Of a stretch of DNA of 64,000 nt, positions 37,392 to 46,332 are shown piece after piece. Origin of the DNA: Legionella drozanskii LLAP-1 (GTDB taxonomy: Bacteria > Pseudomonadota > Gammaproteobacteria > Legionellales > Legionellaceae). Positions within the stretch are counted from its first letter, which is position 1, and each line of letters begins with the position of its first letter. The notes under the pieces are model-generated. The model ran no database searches. It was not told the DNA's origin and saw only the letters and a list, made by a program, of their open reading frames with translations. The position numbers and the translations under genes were made by a program. The stretch lies in assembly GCF_001467585.1 (NCBI RefSeq), contig NZ_LNXY01000028.1, positions 22,655-86,654 of the forward strand, read 5' to 3'.

Positions 37392-38263
37392 GTTATTTAA
37401 TTCCGAGCTATAATCACGAACAATATTTGCCCTTTCTTCTAGAGAGTCTTCGTTTAGATATTGAGCAACTCACCGTCCCCGCAGAAGTGATTATCGTCGA
37501 TGATGGCTCAATCGATGATTCCATGACAGTGATCCAAGCTTGGGCTGAAGCAAACCATAATAGATTCGATATCTTTTATTCTACTCAAGAAAATAAGGGA
37601 ATTGGAGCGGTACTTAATCGGATGATTGATAGTTCCAGAGGTGAATATTTAAGAGTTTGCGCTTCTGACGATATGGTTGTCTGCGGCAGCACTCAATTAC
37701 TTTATGAGCAATTTAAAGATAGACCCAATTTACGTTGCGTTTTGGCGGATGCCAAAGTTATCAATGAGTCTGGAGCTGTCCTGCACCCAAGCTCTATTAG
37801 TTATCATGGTGGCAATATTAAACGATTGGCGGATCCGAAGTCTTTAGCTAGGGAAATTATCCAACATTGGTGTGTGGCTGGGCCCACGCATCTGCTAAAA
37901 AAGAGTCATCATCAAACAATGCGCTATGATGAATCTTGTCGCATCGAGGATTATGATCTATTTTTATCCTTACTAGAAATCCCTGACGCTGTTGTCTATG
38001 TTCCTGAAATTGTGAGTTTGTATCGACTGCATTCAACAAATGTCTCTAAAACCAAAAATCTTAAGCGAAGAATCGAAAATATAAAAACGTTTCAGCTGAT
38101 TATTGATCGTTATATCGATAGACAGATTTTAGCAAACTATTTAACCACAGTGAGATACAAAACTAGAGCTAAAATTAATTTTTTACAGAAACAATATGTA
38201 AGCTGTTTTTTTAGTCTATGCATGAGTGCATTTTTTAAATTAAAACCCGAGCGAAGGTCTTGA
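37376..38263 (+). CDS. family 2 glycosyltransferase
   Basis: A 295-residue GT-A fold enzyme. The N-terminal PSYNHEQYLPFLLESL and VIIVDDGSIDDS are the GT2 nucleotide-sugar site, followed by KGIGAVLNRMI and CASDDM (DXD-like metal site), and RIEDYDLFLSL near the acceptor region. The ATG lies inside the end of wzx. Acceptor and donor sugar unknown. Confidence 0.9.
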   Translation: MHPIISYLIPSYNHEQYLPFLLESLRLDIEQLTVPAEVIIVDDGSIDDSMTVIQAWAEANHNRFDIFYSTQENKGIGAVLNRMIDSSRGEYLRVCASDDMVVCGSTQLLYEQFKDRPNLRCVLADAKVINESGAVLHPSSISYHGGNIKRLADPKSLAREIIQHWCVAGPTHLLKKSHHQTMRYDESCRIEDYDLFLSLLEIPDAVVYVPEIVSLYRLHSTNVSKTKNLKRRIENIKTFQLIIDRYIDRQILANYLTTVRYKTRAKINFLQKQYVSCFFSLCMSAFFKLKPERRS

Positions 38264-39468
38264 AAAAATTAATTAATTCCATTGCGTTTTATTTCTTACT
38301 ACCAGCCTATTTTGCGCTTGTACTTTTATTTATTTTTTTCTATATCCCTGAAACCTATTATTTTGGTCTATTCATTCTTTATTCTATTATCACAGTGCCT
38401 GTTTTATTGAGTATGGTTCTTATTCCGCTGAACATGAGGATGAATGATTATTATGAATACCTAGTCGCCCATCCTCGATATCGTTTGGTGACGCTTTCTT
38501 TATGTCTGCTTATTTTTATTTGTGGGCCGATTGATATCTATGTCAATGGCTTTAAATTACTTAATCCTTCAACCTATGCGGATTTTAATGGGGTAGGGCG
38601 CTATGTCCGACACATCACCACTTTATGTTGGATTTTTATTCCTATCGCTTTTATTTTTCTTCAGTCCTCTAAGCTAAAAATTCTTTTTATCAGCTATGCA
38701 ATTTTGTTCCCCATTCTTATCATTGATAGAAATCGTTTCTTTCTCTCCTGCTATGCTTTATTTCTTTCTGTGGTACTGATTTATGGCTCAAGCAATACAA
38801 CCAGTGCAAAAGTAACAGCTAAATTTTTATTTTGCTTGATTCCACTAGCCTGTCTATTTATTTTTTCCATCATTGGTTATTTTAGAAGTGGCTCAGCATT
38901 TATAGTGTCTTCTTCGGGAACGATGCTACAAGAAAACGCTTATCCCCTCACGACGGTATTTGTCAGCTTGCCAGCGCTGTTGCAGCAAATTATTTTATAT
39001 ATCACCACCCCAATTTTTAATTTTGCAACGATTGCTGCTGAAAATTTTATTAATCAAGATTTCTTGATTAGCCAATTTTCTCCTTTCGGCCGCGAAAACT
39101 TTGAAAGTTATCTCTACGCGCCGACGCTCGTGGCTCGGTATACTGTAGGAACTGAGTTTTATCCATTTTTACTTTATGGTGGATTGACGCTTGTCGCCTG
39201 GGCTTTTGTATTTATGTTGCTATGTTTTATCGTAGCTTTCTACCTATTTAAAAAATGCCCCAACATCTATACTTTTCTCATTTTTATTAAAATATCCTAC
39301 AATGCCTTATTTATGGGATTTGCACCGCAATTCTATATTTTATTAAATCTTATCTTTTTAATGATGATGTTTTTTTTATGGTTTTTTGCAGAACTGCTAC
39401 GAATTTCAGCGATGGAAAATAATTGTAATAGCTCGAATTTTGATAAACTGAGTTGTCAACAGACCTAA
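38260..39468 (+). CDS. O-antigen polymerase candidate (Wzy-like)
   Basis: A 402-residue, highly hydrophobic protein with about 10-12 membrane segments and a larger periplasmic loop containing SQFSPFGRENFESYLYAPT. Sequence conservation of Wzy proteins is poor, so the assignment rests on topology, size and position between two glycosyltransferases in an operon with wzz and wzx. It starts with TTG overlapping the previous stop; GAAGG precedes it. Codon use is AT-rich like its neighbours. Confidence 0.7.
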   Translation: MKKLINSIAFYFLLPAYFALVLLFIFFYIPETYYFGLFILYSIITVPVLLSMVLIPLNMRMNDYYEYLVAHPRYRLVTLSLCLLIFICGPIDIYVNGFKLLNPSTYADFNGVGRYVRHITTLCWIFIPIAFIFLQSSKLKILFISYAILFPILIIDRNRFFLSCYALFLSVVLIYGSSNTTSAKVTAKFLFCLIPLACLFIFSIIGYFRSGSAFIVSSSGTMLQENAYPLTTVFVSLPALLQQIILYITTPIFNFATIAAENFINQDFLISQFSPFGRENFESYLYAPTLVARYTVGTEFYPFLLYGGLTLVAWAFVFMLLCFIVAFYLFKKCPNIYTFLIFIKISYNALFMGFAPQFYILLNLIFLMMMFFLWFFAELLRISAMENNCNSSNFDKLSCQQT

Positions 39469-39485
39469 GCTAGGAGCGATTTGTT

Positions 39486-40487
39486 TTGGTTTTAACTAAC
39501 GTAAATGCGCCTAAATGTGCAGTACTTTTGGCTGTATATAATGGTATGCATTATCTTGAAGAGCAGATTGAAAGCATTCTTAATCAGGAGAATGTGAATC
39601 CCATCTTATTTGTGAGTGTCGATTTGTCGACCGATGGCAGTGAGCCTTGGCTTCGTGAATTAGCTGCGCGCGATCAAAGGATTAGAGTCTTACCTTATGG
39701 TGAGAAATTTGGTGGAGCAGCACGAAATTTTTTTCGTCTCATTCGCGATGTTGATTTTTCCGCATTTGATTTTGTAGCTTTTGCTGATCAAGACGATCGT
39801 TGGAACTTAGATAAACTGTCTCAAGCAATTCATAGTTTAAACTCTTCTGGCTGCGATGCGTATTCCAGTAATGTCACTGCATTTTGGGCCGATGGCAAAC
39901 GTTTTACCATTAATAAAGCCCAGCCTCAAAAACAATGGGATTATATTTTTGAAGCTGCAGGGCCTGGTTGTACCTACGTGATGACTGCTAACCTGATGCA
40001 TGCTTTGAAAGCGCGGATGATTGAAGTTTGGAATTTGTTACAAGAAGTCAGTTTACATGACTGGTTTTGCTATGCTTTTGCTCGAGCAAATGGATTCAAA
40101 TGGTATATTGATGAAAAATCTTCCATGCTTTATCGGCAGCACGCGTATAATCAAGTTGGTGTGAATTTAGGGATAAAGGCTTATCTAAACCGGTTTAAAA
40201 AAATCAAAAATGGCTGGTGGTTCACGCAAGCTCTTTTGATTGCAGAACTGGTTGGCGTCAGTCAAAGCAGTTTTATTGACAGCTGGTCTAAGTTAAATCG
40301 CATCGATTTATTTCGTTTGTCCTTTCATGCCTTTCAATGTCGTCGTCGCTTACAAGAACAAATTTTCTTTTTGTTGATATGCTTATTACTTAGTGTTACT
40401 GGTGGGTTGGGCAAATATAGAGCCAATTTGAATGGTATACTAGCAAATTATACGATTGATCTCACACTGGCGCAAAAAGATGGATAA
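39486..40487 (+). CDS. family 2 glycosyltransferase (rhamnosyltransferase-like)
   Basis: A 333-residue GT2 enzyme: CAVLLAVYNGMHYLEEQIES, VDLSTDGSEPW and FADQDDRWN (the DQDD metal site typical of RfbN/RgpB-type rhamnosyltransferases). A TTG start is used, with AGGAG 9 bases upstream; no ATG upstream is in frame. Last gene of the wzz-led plus-strand series. Rhamnose as donor fits rfbD in the same cluster but is inference. Confidence 0.85.
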   Translation: MVLTNVNAPKCAVLLAVYNGMHYLEEQIESILNQENVNPILFVSVDLSTDGSEPWLRELAARDQRIRVLPYGEKFGGAARNFFRLIRDVDFSAFDFVAFADQDDRWNLDKLSQAIHSLNSSGCDAYSSNVTAFWADGKRFTINKAQPQKQWDYIFEAAGPGCTYVMTANLMHALKARMIEVWNLLQEVSLHDWFCYAFARANGFKWYIDEKSSMLYRQHAYNQVGVNLGIKAYLNRFKKIKNGWWFTQALLIAELVGVSQSSFIDSWSKLNRIDLFRLSFHAFQCRRRLQEQIFFLLICLLLSVTGGLGKYRANLNGILANYTIDLTLAQKDG

Positions 40488-40512
40488 TAGAGCGTGGTTG
40501 TTTACTCAAGCC

Positions 40513-40636
40513 TGCGTCATTGCGAACAAAATGAACTATCCAGGGGGCGAAGCAAAAGATAAACTCAAGTTCGTTAATTCGTTTATTGACTCCGAACTCC
40601 TAGATTGCTTCGTCGCTATGGCCTTCGCACTGACAG
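40513..40636. repeat. ATTGCGA/GCAAT-type dispersed palindromic repeat, degenerate
   Basis: CGTCATTGCGAAC (40515-40527), GCGAAGCA in the middle and CTAGATTGCTTCGTCGCTAT near the right end match a repeat known from several intracellular proteobacteria, in which CGTCATTGCGAG and GCAATGACG arms flank GAAGCAATC-type segments. It lies between convergent genes. Two short reading frames here (40456-40644 and 40605-40787, plus) come from it and are not genes. Confidence 0.55.
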
Positions 40637-40650
40637 CAAGATAAATAACG

Positions 40651-40785
40651 CTAGCTCTCCGAGGCGTTTTCTGTACTCAAGTTCACAAGACCTTCAGGTT
40701 TTTCTCGAAGCTCAAGCCAAACTGCATTTACAATCGCAAAAATACAGGCCAAGCCTGTGCCTAAAATCCAGGAAAAATACCACAT
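40651..40785 (-). CDS. cydX: cytochrome bd small subunit CydX
   Basis: A 44-residue single-TM protein that stabilises cytochrome bd oxidase. The N-terminus MWYFSWILGTGLACIFAIVN with the following AVWLELREKPEG is the CydX/CbdX signature (WYFxWILG, one TM, then a charged tail). AGGAG lies 11 bases upstream and the gene starts 13 bases after cydB. It was too short for standard gene finding, so it is easily missed. Confidence 0.92.
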   Translation of the reverse strand: MWYFSWILGTGLACIFAIVNAVWLELREKPEGLVNLSTENASES

Positions 40786-40798
40786 AGAATTGTTTCTC

Positions 40799-41935
40799 CT
40801 AATATGCTGTATCAGCGTTTTCTTTAATAGAGTTTTCGGTCACTTTGCCGCGTAATACGCGATAAACCCAAGCGGTATAGGCAAAAATAATAGGTAAAAA
40901 AATGGCAGCGGCGACCAGCATGATAAATAAGGTGAGCTGACTCGAGGAGCTATCCCAAACAAGTAAGCTAAATCTTGGATCAGAAGACGAAGGAAGTATA
41001 AAAGGAAACATAGAGACTCCCACAGTCGCGATAATACTACCCACAGAGATGCCGCTCAAAACAAATGAAAAGATAGTTTTTCTTGCAAAAATAAACGCGA
41101 AAAAGGCTGAAAACAAAGCTAATAGAGGAACAAGCATCGTAACAGGATAGGTTTTATAATTATTAAACCACGCCCCGGCTTGCGAAGTAACCTCTTTATA
41201 AGTCGGGTTTGAAGGTCCATCATGAGCTAGAACAGATTGCACTGTATAGCCATTGATTTGGAAATAAGTCCAAAATCCTAAAGTAATAAATAGCAATATA
41301 ACTAAAAGAGCACAGATCCGCGCTTGTTTTCCGGCTCTGATTTGTAAGGCTCCTTCGGTTTTTACTTGCAGGAAAAAAGCACCGTGCATAGCTAACATCA
41401 ACACGGATAATAATCCACATCCGATAGCAAAAGGATTGAGTAGGTCTAAAAAGGTTCCCGTGTAAAATATTCTTAAGCTTTCATCAAAATAAAATGGAAT
41501 GCCTTGCAAGACATTACCAACTGCGACACCAAAAATTAAAGAAGGAACAAAACCTCCAATAAATAAGGCATAATCCCAGATTTGTCGCCACACAGGATTA
41601 TCGATTTTAGAGCGATATTTAAAACCCACTGGCCTTAATATCAATGCCAGAAGTACCAATAACATCGCAAAATAAAATCCTGAGAAAGATAAAGCATATA
41701 AAGTAGGCCAGGCTGCAAAAATAGCTCCAGCACCTAAAATTAACCATACCTGATTTCCTTCCCAAGTTGGCCCTATGCTATTGATCATGATGCGTTTTTC
41801 AGTATCGGTTTTAGCCAACCAGGGCAATCCCATGGCGACGCCTAAATCAAACCCATCCATGACGGCAAAGCCTATTAAAAGTATACCGATCAATAACCAC
41901 CATATCATTCTAAGTGTTTCATAATCTAAAGGCAT
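40799..41935 (-). CDS. cydB: cytochrome bd ubiquinol oxidase subunit II
   Basis: A 378-residue membrane subunit of cytochrome bd, matching the E. coli CydB length (379). LRMIWWLLIGILLIGFAVMDGFDLG is the conserved N-terminus (quoted part LLIGFAVMDGFDLG), with GPTWEGNQVWLILGAGA next. About 8-9 TM segments. It lies between cydA (15 bases) and cydX (13 bases). Provides high-affinity O2 respiration. Confidence 0.96.
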   Translation of the reverse strand: MPLDYETLRMIWWLLIGILLIGFAVMDGFDLGVAMGLPWLAKTDTEKRIMINSIGPTWEGNQVWLILGAGAIFAAWPTLYALSFSGFYFAMLLVLLALILRPVGFKYRSKIDNPVWRQIWDYALFIGGFVPSLIFGVAVGNVLQGIPFYFDESLRIFYTGTFLDLLNPFAIGCGLLSVLMLAMHGAFFLQVKTEGALQIRAGKQARICALLVILLFITLGFWTYFQINGYTVQSVLAHDGPSNPTYKEVTSQAGAWFNNYKTYPVTMLVPLLALFSAFFAFIFARKTIFSFVLSGISVGSIIATVGVSMFPFILPSSSDPRFSLLVWDSSSSQLTLFIMLVAAAIFLPIIFAYTAWVYRVLRGKVTENSIKENADTAY

Positions 41936-41950
41936 TGGGCGACCCTCCTG

Positions 41951-43480
41951 TTAATGGCTCATGTTGTCTGGGCCAAGGCGAATATATTTGACCATTAAAA
42001 ACAATTCGACTATCGCAAGTACGCTATAAAATAGAACAAATCCAGCAATAGAAGTTAAAACCTGACCTGAAGTCAACGAAGAGACTCCCATAAAAGTGGG
42101 TAATACACCTTCAACAACCCAGGGCTGGCGGCCATACTCAGCAACTATCCAACCAAGCTCAGCGGCTAACCAAGGAAGAGGTAAAGAATAAAAAGCGATT
42201 CGGTGATACCAAGTGGTTTTTTCTAAACGATGCCTGACCGAAAGATAAAAACCAACTCCAAAGAGAAGAATAAAATACATCCCGCAGACGACCATAATTC
42301 TAAAGGAAAAGAAGATGGGTAAAACTTTCGGTTTTAGGTCCTTGGCGGCTTTATCAATTTGTTCCTCAGTCGCGTCGTTCACATTCTCGGTGTACTTTTT
42401 AAGTAACAAGGCATAACCCAAATTCTGAACATGACCCTCAAATAAGGCTTTGGAGATTGGATTGTTAGGTTCGGTTTGCAGGGTTTTTAAAGCGCCGTAA
42501 GCGATCATTCCATCTTTAATTCGCTCTTTTCCTTTCTCGATTAACGGCATAATCCCTTCGACCGGGGTGTTAAATGAACGCGTTGCAATAATTCCTAAAA
42601 GAAAAGGAAGATTGATCGCGTATTTATTAGATTGTGATTGTTCATCAGGTATACCAATGAGCGTTAAGCTTGCTGGGGCCTTTTCGGTATGCCACATTCC
42701 TTCGATAGCGGCAATTTTCATTTTTTGGTTTTCGTTAGCAACATAACCACTTTCATCACCTAACACGACTACGGATAAAGCGGAGGCAAGTCCAAAAGAG
42801 ACCGCAACCGTCATGGAGCGTTTGGCGAAAGGAATATTCCTTTTTCTTAAGAGAAAATAAGCGCTAACAGAGAGTACGAACATCGCGCCAGTAACATAAC
42901 CTGCGCTGATGGTATGAACGAACTTGGCCTGCGCAACAGGATTGAAGAGTAAATCATAAAAACTACTGACTTCCATTCTCATGGTTTGATAGTCAAAATA
43001 AGCGCCGACGGGATTTTGCATCCAACCATTCGCAATTAAAATCCAAAGTGCAGAAAGGTTAGTCCCCAGGGCCAATAACCAAGTACAAATCAAGTGCTGC
43101 AATTTTGATAATTTATCCCATCCAAAGAAAAATAAACCAACAAAAGTAGCCTCGAGGAAAAAGGCCATCATTCCTTCAATAGCTAAGGGCGCACCAAAAA
43201 CATCTCCCACATAATGCGAGTAGTATGCCCAGTTCGTACCGAACTGAAATTCCATGGTAAGACCCGTTGCCACTCCTAAAACAAAATTAATTCCAAACAG
43301 TAGACCCCAATATTTGACCATCTGACGCCAGATATCTCGACCAGTCATTACATAGACTGTTTCCATAATCGCTAACATGAGAGAAAGCCCAAGCGTCAGT
43401 GGGACAAACAAAAAATGATATAAGGCAGTTAGAGCAAATTGTAATCTTGATAAATCAACAAGTTCAGCTGAAAAAGTCAT
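41951..43480 (-). CDS. cydA: cytochrome bd ubiquinol oxidase subunit I
   Basis: Quinol-oxidising, haem-carrying subunit of cytochrome bd. The 509-residue product has RLQFALTALYHFLFVPLT (haem b595 His near 19-22), EFQFGTNWAYYSHYVGD and AEYGRQPWVVEG (the quinol-loop GRQPW). Periplasmic Q-loop around 240-390. The operon on the minus strand is acyltransferase-cydP-cydA-cydB-cydX. The cyd genes help survival at low oxygen and under nitric oxide, conditions met inside phagocytes. Confidence 0.96.
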   Translation of the reverse strand: MTFSAELVDLSRLQFALTALYHFLFVPLTLGLSLMLAIMETVYVMTGRDIWRQMVKYWGLLFGINFVLGVATGLTMEFQFGTNWAYYSHYVGDVFGAPLAIEGMMAFFLEATFVGLFFFGWDKLSKLQHLICTWLLALGTNLSALWILIANGWMQNPVGAYFDYQTMRMEVSSFYDLLFNPVAQAKFVHTISAGYVTGAMFVLSVSAYFLLRKRNIPFAKRSMTVAVSFGLASALSVVVLGDESGYVANENQKMKIAAIEGMWHTEKAPASLTLIGIPDEQSQSNKYAINLPFLLGIIATRSFNTPVEGIMPLIEKGKERIKDGMIAYGALKTLQTEPNNPISKALFEGHVQNLGYALLLKKYTENVNDATEEQIDKAAKDLKPKVLPIFFSFRIMVVCGMYFILLFGVGFYLSVRHRLEKTTWYHRIAFYSLPLPWLAAELGWIVAEYGRQPWVVEGVLPTFMGVSSLTSGQVLTSIAGFVLFYSVLAIVELFLMVKYIRLGPDNMSH

Positions 43481-43495
43481 GGAACGGCCTCTTTT

Positions 43496-43654
43496 TTAGG
43501 GTGTTAATACTTGCTGTTCGGTTTTGCCAAACAACCATTCAGTGCTACTAGATAAATTAGGATGCATATCTTTTACACAGAAATACCATAATAAAAAAAG
43601 CAACGCTAATTTGACGGCCACTGTACGTAAAATATCTTTTGTGTAGGGTTTCAT
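43496..43654 (-). CDS. cydP: small membrane protein, CydP-like cytochrome bd accessory subunit
   Basis: A 52-residue one-TM protein found by reading the gap upstream of cydA. It begins MKPYTKDILRTVAVKLALLF and continues LLWYFCVKDMHP, a charged N-terminus followed by one TM helix. The position directly upstream of cydA (15 bases) and the KLALLFLLW pattern match the CydP putative small subunit family. Its ATG shares one base with the stop of the acyltransferase gene (TAATG). Identification is by context plus pattern and is therefore less sure than cydX. Confidence 0.7.
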   Translation of the reverse strand: MKPYTKDILRTVAVKLALLFLLWYFCVKDMHPNLSSSTEWLFGKTEQQVLTP

Positions 43655-44772
43655 TATAAGTTAGCCTGAGGTAACGACGAAATTACATATCGAGCTTTTT
43701 TATATTTTTTATTCAAATAATTTCTAAATCTGATTTCAACAAACTGATGTGAAATTGTGGAAATGGCAATTAATATAAAAAATGCAAGGGTAGCTAAAAT
43801 AACATTGTTGGTCAATAAAGGAAACCTGCTAACGATTTCATTATGATTGCTAACGACGGTCATTAATATCAAGGCTTGAAATGAATAAAATGAATAGCTA
43901 ATTCGCCCAAGATAGATAAAACTTCGATGAGTCATGAACGCGTATAAGCGGCCAGAGGTGAGTGAAGCGAGGCTAAAAATTAGAATGGTAATTAAGGGGA
44001 CAGTTGCAAAATTTTGAGCGATTGCGATGTGACCATAGGCGGGTCCCCGGGCTAAATAATAATAAAGTTGAAGCATAGAAAGAATTGCACAGATACTAGA
44101 ATGAGCCACGCGAACCTCTCGCGCAAAAAGAAGGCCACAAATGACGCCAATTAAAAACTCCGAAACCCTAAATATTGGAAGAGAATAGAACATGATATTA
44201 CTAGGGATGGGATTAAATAAGAGTAATGAAAATCCCGGCAAGGCAGAGCTCAAGTAAAAAACGATAAGCGCAATAAAAAGCTGTTTAGTACTCAATTTTT
44301 TTAAATGAGCAATAAAAAAAGGAAATAAAGCATAAAAAAACATTTCTACACAGAGTGACCAACTTCCACCGTTATTCCAAGTTGTAAACAGCTGCGGAAT
44401 CCACGCTTGAATCATGAGTAAATTAGCAAAAATGACGTAGAGATAACGAAAGGTTTGATTAGATTCAGTAAAGGATAAGGAGCTGATTAACCAGGGGATA
44501 GTAACTAAAGCGGCTAAAAAATAGGCGGGATAGATACGCGTGAAGCGATTGAAAGCATATTTTTTATAATTTGAGACACCATCATGAAATCGATACCCTA
44601 ATACAAAGCCGGATAAGATAAAAAATAGGCTCATCCCACAGGCTCCTTCGCTTAAAAAACGGGCAATACTGCCATGAGAAAAAAGAGGAATGTAAAGTTG
44701 AATATGAAATAAAAATAGATAGAAGGCCGCAACAAATCTTAGACTCGTTAATGTCAAAATTTCGTTCTGCAT
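43654..44772 (-). CDS. membrane O-acyltransferase (acyltransferase family 3, OafA-like)
   Basis: A 372-residue protein with about 10 TM helices of the acyltransferase-3 family. The conserved His is in LFLFHIQLYIPL, with GMSLFFILSGFVLGYRF and the RFTRIYPAYF motif further on. Such enzymes acetylate O-antigen or other surface sugars. It is translationally coupled (TAATG) to cydP, although its function fits the adjacent polysaccharide genes. Divergent from the glycosyltransferase at 45052, with 279 bases in between that show no further gene. Confidence 0.88.
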   Translation of the reverse strand: MQNEILTLTSLRFVAAFYLFLFHIQLYIPLFSHGSIARFLSEGACGMSLFFILSGFVLGYRFHDGVSNYKKYAFNRFTRIYPAYFLAALVTIPWLISSLSFTESNQTFRYLYVIFANLLMIQAWIPQLFTTWNNGGSWSLCVEMFFYALFPFFIAHLKKLSTKQLFIALIVFYLSSALPGFSLLLFNPIPSNIMFYSLPIFRVSEFLIGVICGLLFAREVRVAHSSICAILSMLQLYYYLARGPAYGHIAIAQNFATVPLITILIFSLASLTSGRLYAFMTHRSFIYLGRISYSFYSFQALILMTVVSNHNEIVSRFPLLTNNVILATLAFFILIAISTISHQFVEIRFRNYLNKKYKKARYVISSLPQANL

Positions 44773-45051
44773 ATCTAGCCTTTGTACAATCCGTGGTGAG
44801 AGTTTAAAGGATTAGCGCAGAAATTGAAATGGATTAATACTTATCCTAAAGAAGTAAAATGAGAGGATAAAATCGAATAAAAAAACCACATATTTACTTT
44901 ACGACAACAAACTCGCTAAAATGTAATTTAGCTTGGCAAGTTATTAAGCTTAGATCAGAGGAATGTAAAGTTTGTTCAAATAATGTGCTTTCTCTGAGCT
45001 TAAATAGCTCTGCTCAAATGATTTTAGCCATTATTAGTGATTCGGAACTTC

Positions 45052-46215
45052 ATGAAAATTCTTCATGTTTATAAGACATTTTTAGGTGATGCTTTTGGTG
45101 GGGTAGAGCGTGTTATTGCTCAAATTGTTCGTAATCAACAATCCAATTTCCATCATACAATTTTATCACTGTCACCTGATCCTGAACCAAGAGAGTTAGA
45201 ATACCTTGGTATCAAAATTATTCGTTATAAAGAAAGTCTTAATATTGCATCGAATAGTATTTCTTTTTCTTTATTAAAAGATTTTCGCAAAATTGCTGAG
45301 CAAGTTGATGTAATTCATTATCATTTTCCTTGGCCATTTGCTGACCTGTTGCATCTATTTTCAAGGACAAAGAAACCATCAATCTTAACTTATCATTCTG
45401 ATATTGTTCGACAAAAAACTTTATTTTATTTTTATCGTCCTTTGATGCATTGTTTTTTAAAGGCCGTAGGCACTATTGTTGCGACCTCGCCTAATTATTT
45501 TTCTACAAGTCCTGTATTGCAGAAATATCAGGATAAAGTGACAGTCATTCCAATTGGTCTCAATAAATCAAATTATTCTATCCCCTCTGAGGAACGTCAA
45601 AGCTATTGGCGAAATCGTTATGGCGATAAATTTTTTCTCTTTGTTGGGGTAATGCGTTATTACAAAGGATTACACATTTTATTAGAGGCTGCTAAGGGCA
45701 CTTCATTTCCTATTTTAATTGTAGGAACAGGGCCTATTGAAGAAGAGTTAAGAAGGCAGACTGAAGAATTAGGATTAACTAATATCCATTTTCTAGGTCG
45801 CTTAGCAGAAGAAGATAAAATTGCCCTCTTGCAATTATGTCTGTCGGTCATATTTCCATCTCATTTGCGCTCAGAGGCTTTTGGTGTTTCGCTGCTTGAA
45901 GGGGCAATGTTTAATAAGCCTTTAATTTCTTCAGAAATTGGCACAGGTACCAGTTATATTAATATTGATGGCGAAACAGGGCTTGTCGTACCCCCAGGGG
46001 ATTCAGAAGCTCTGCGTACTGCAATGCAGTATATTTGGGATAACCCTGAGCAAGCTAAAGTTATGGGACAAAAAGCAGGTGAGCGATACTGGAGTCTTTT
46101 CACTGCTGATAAAATGGTCGCTGAATATGAACGACTTTACCGAGATGTTGTAAGTAAGAAAGAAGGAAGCTCAGTGTTGTTGAATAAAAATTCAATGACC
46201 AACCAAAATGTATAA
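45052..46215 (+). CDS. family 4 glycosyltransferase
   Basis: A 387-residue GT-B fold enzyme. I use the ATG at 45052 (MKILHVYKTF, a classic GT4 start); the frame extends five residues further to a GTG without better RBS. GGVERVIAQI, FVGVMRYYKGLHILLEA, VGTGPIEEELR and RSEAFGVSLLEGAMFNKPLI with the EX7E donor-binding motif are readable. GT4 enzymes often transfer mannose or glucose; manC could supply GDP-mannose. Confidence 0.9.
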   Translation: MKILHVYKTFLGDAFGGVERVIAQIVRNQQSNFHHTILSLSPDPEPRELEYLGIKIIRYKESLNIASNSISFSLLKDFRKIAEQVDVIHYHFPWPFADLLHLFSRTKKPSILTYHSDIVRQKTLFYFYRPLMHCFLKAVGTIVATSPNYFSTSPVLQKYQDKVTVIPIGLNKSNYSIPSEERQSYWRNRYGDKFFLFVGVMRYYKGLHILLEAAKGTSFPILIVGTGPIEEELRRQTEELGLTNIHFLGRLAEEDKIALLQLCLSVIFPSHLRSEAFGVSLLEGAMFNKPLISSEIGTGTSYINIDGETGLVVPPGDSEALRTAMQYIWDNPEQAKVMGQKAGERYWSLFTADKMVAEYERLYRDVVSKKEGSSVLLNKNSMTNQNV

Positions 46216-46237
46216 AACTATCAACTTTAGATACTTA

Positions 46238-46277
46238 GCATTGCGAGCACCTTATTGCATGTTCCTCCGCTCGCAAT
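46238..46277. repeat. ATTGCGAGC/GCTCGCAAT inverted repeat
   Basis: CATTGCGAGC (46238-46247) and GCTCGCAATG (46268-46277) form a perfect 10-bp stem with a 20-base loop. Same family as 40513-40636. It overlaps the upstream part of the reading frame of the following acyltransferase. Confidence 0.65.
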
Positions 46278-46332
46278 GACGGCAGTTTTGTTTCATTTTA
46301 AGTTGAGGTATAAAACTCTTTTTGAGAAGCTA

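Noticed and set aside
40456-40787. Two short plus-strand frames downstream of the last glycosyltransferase
   Set aside because: They fall in a palindromic repeat and opposite cydX; composition is repeat-derived.
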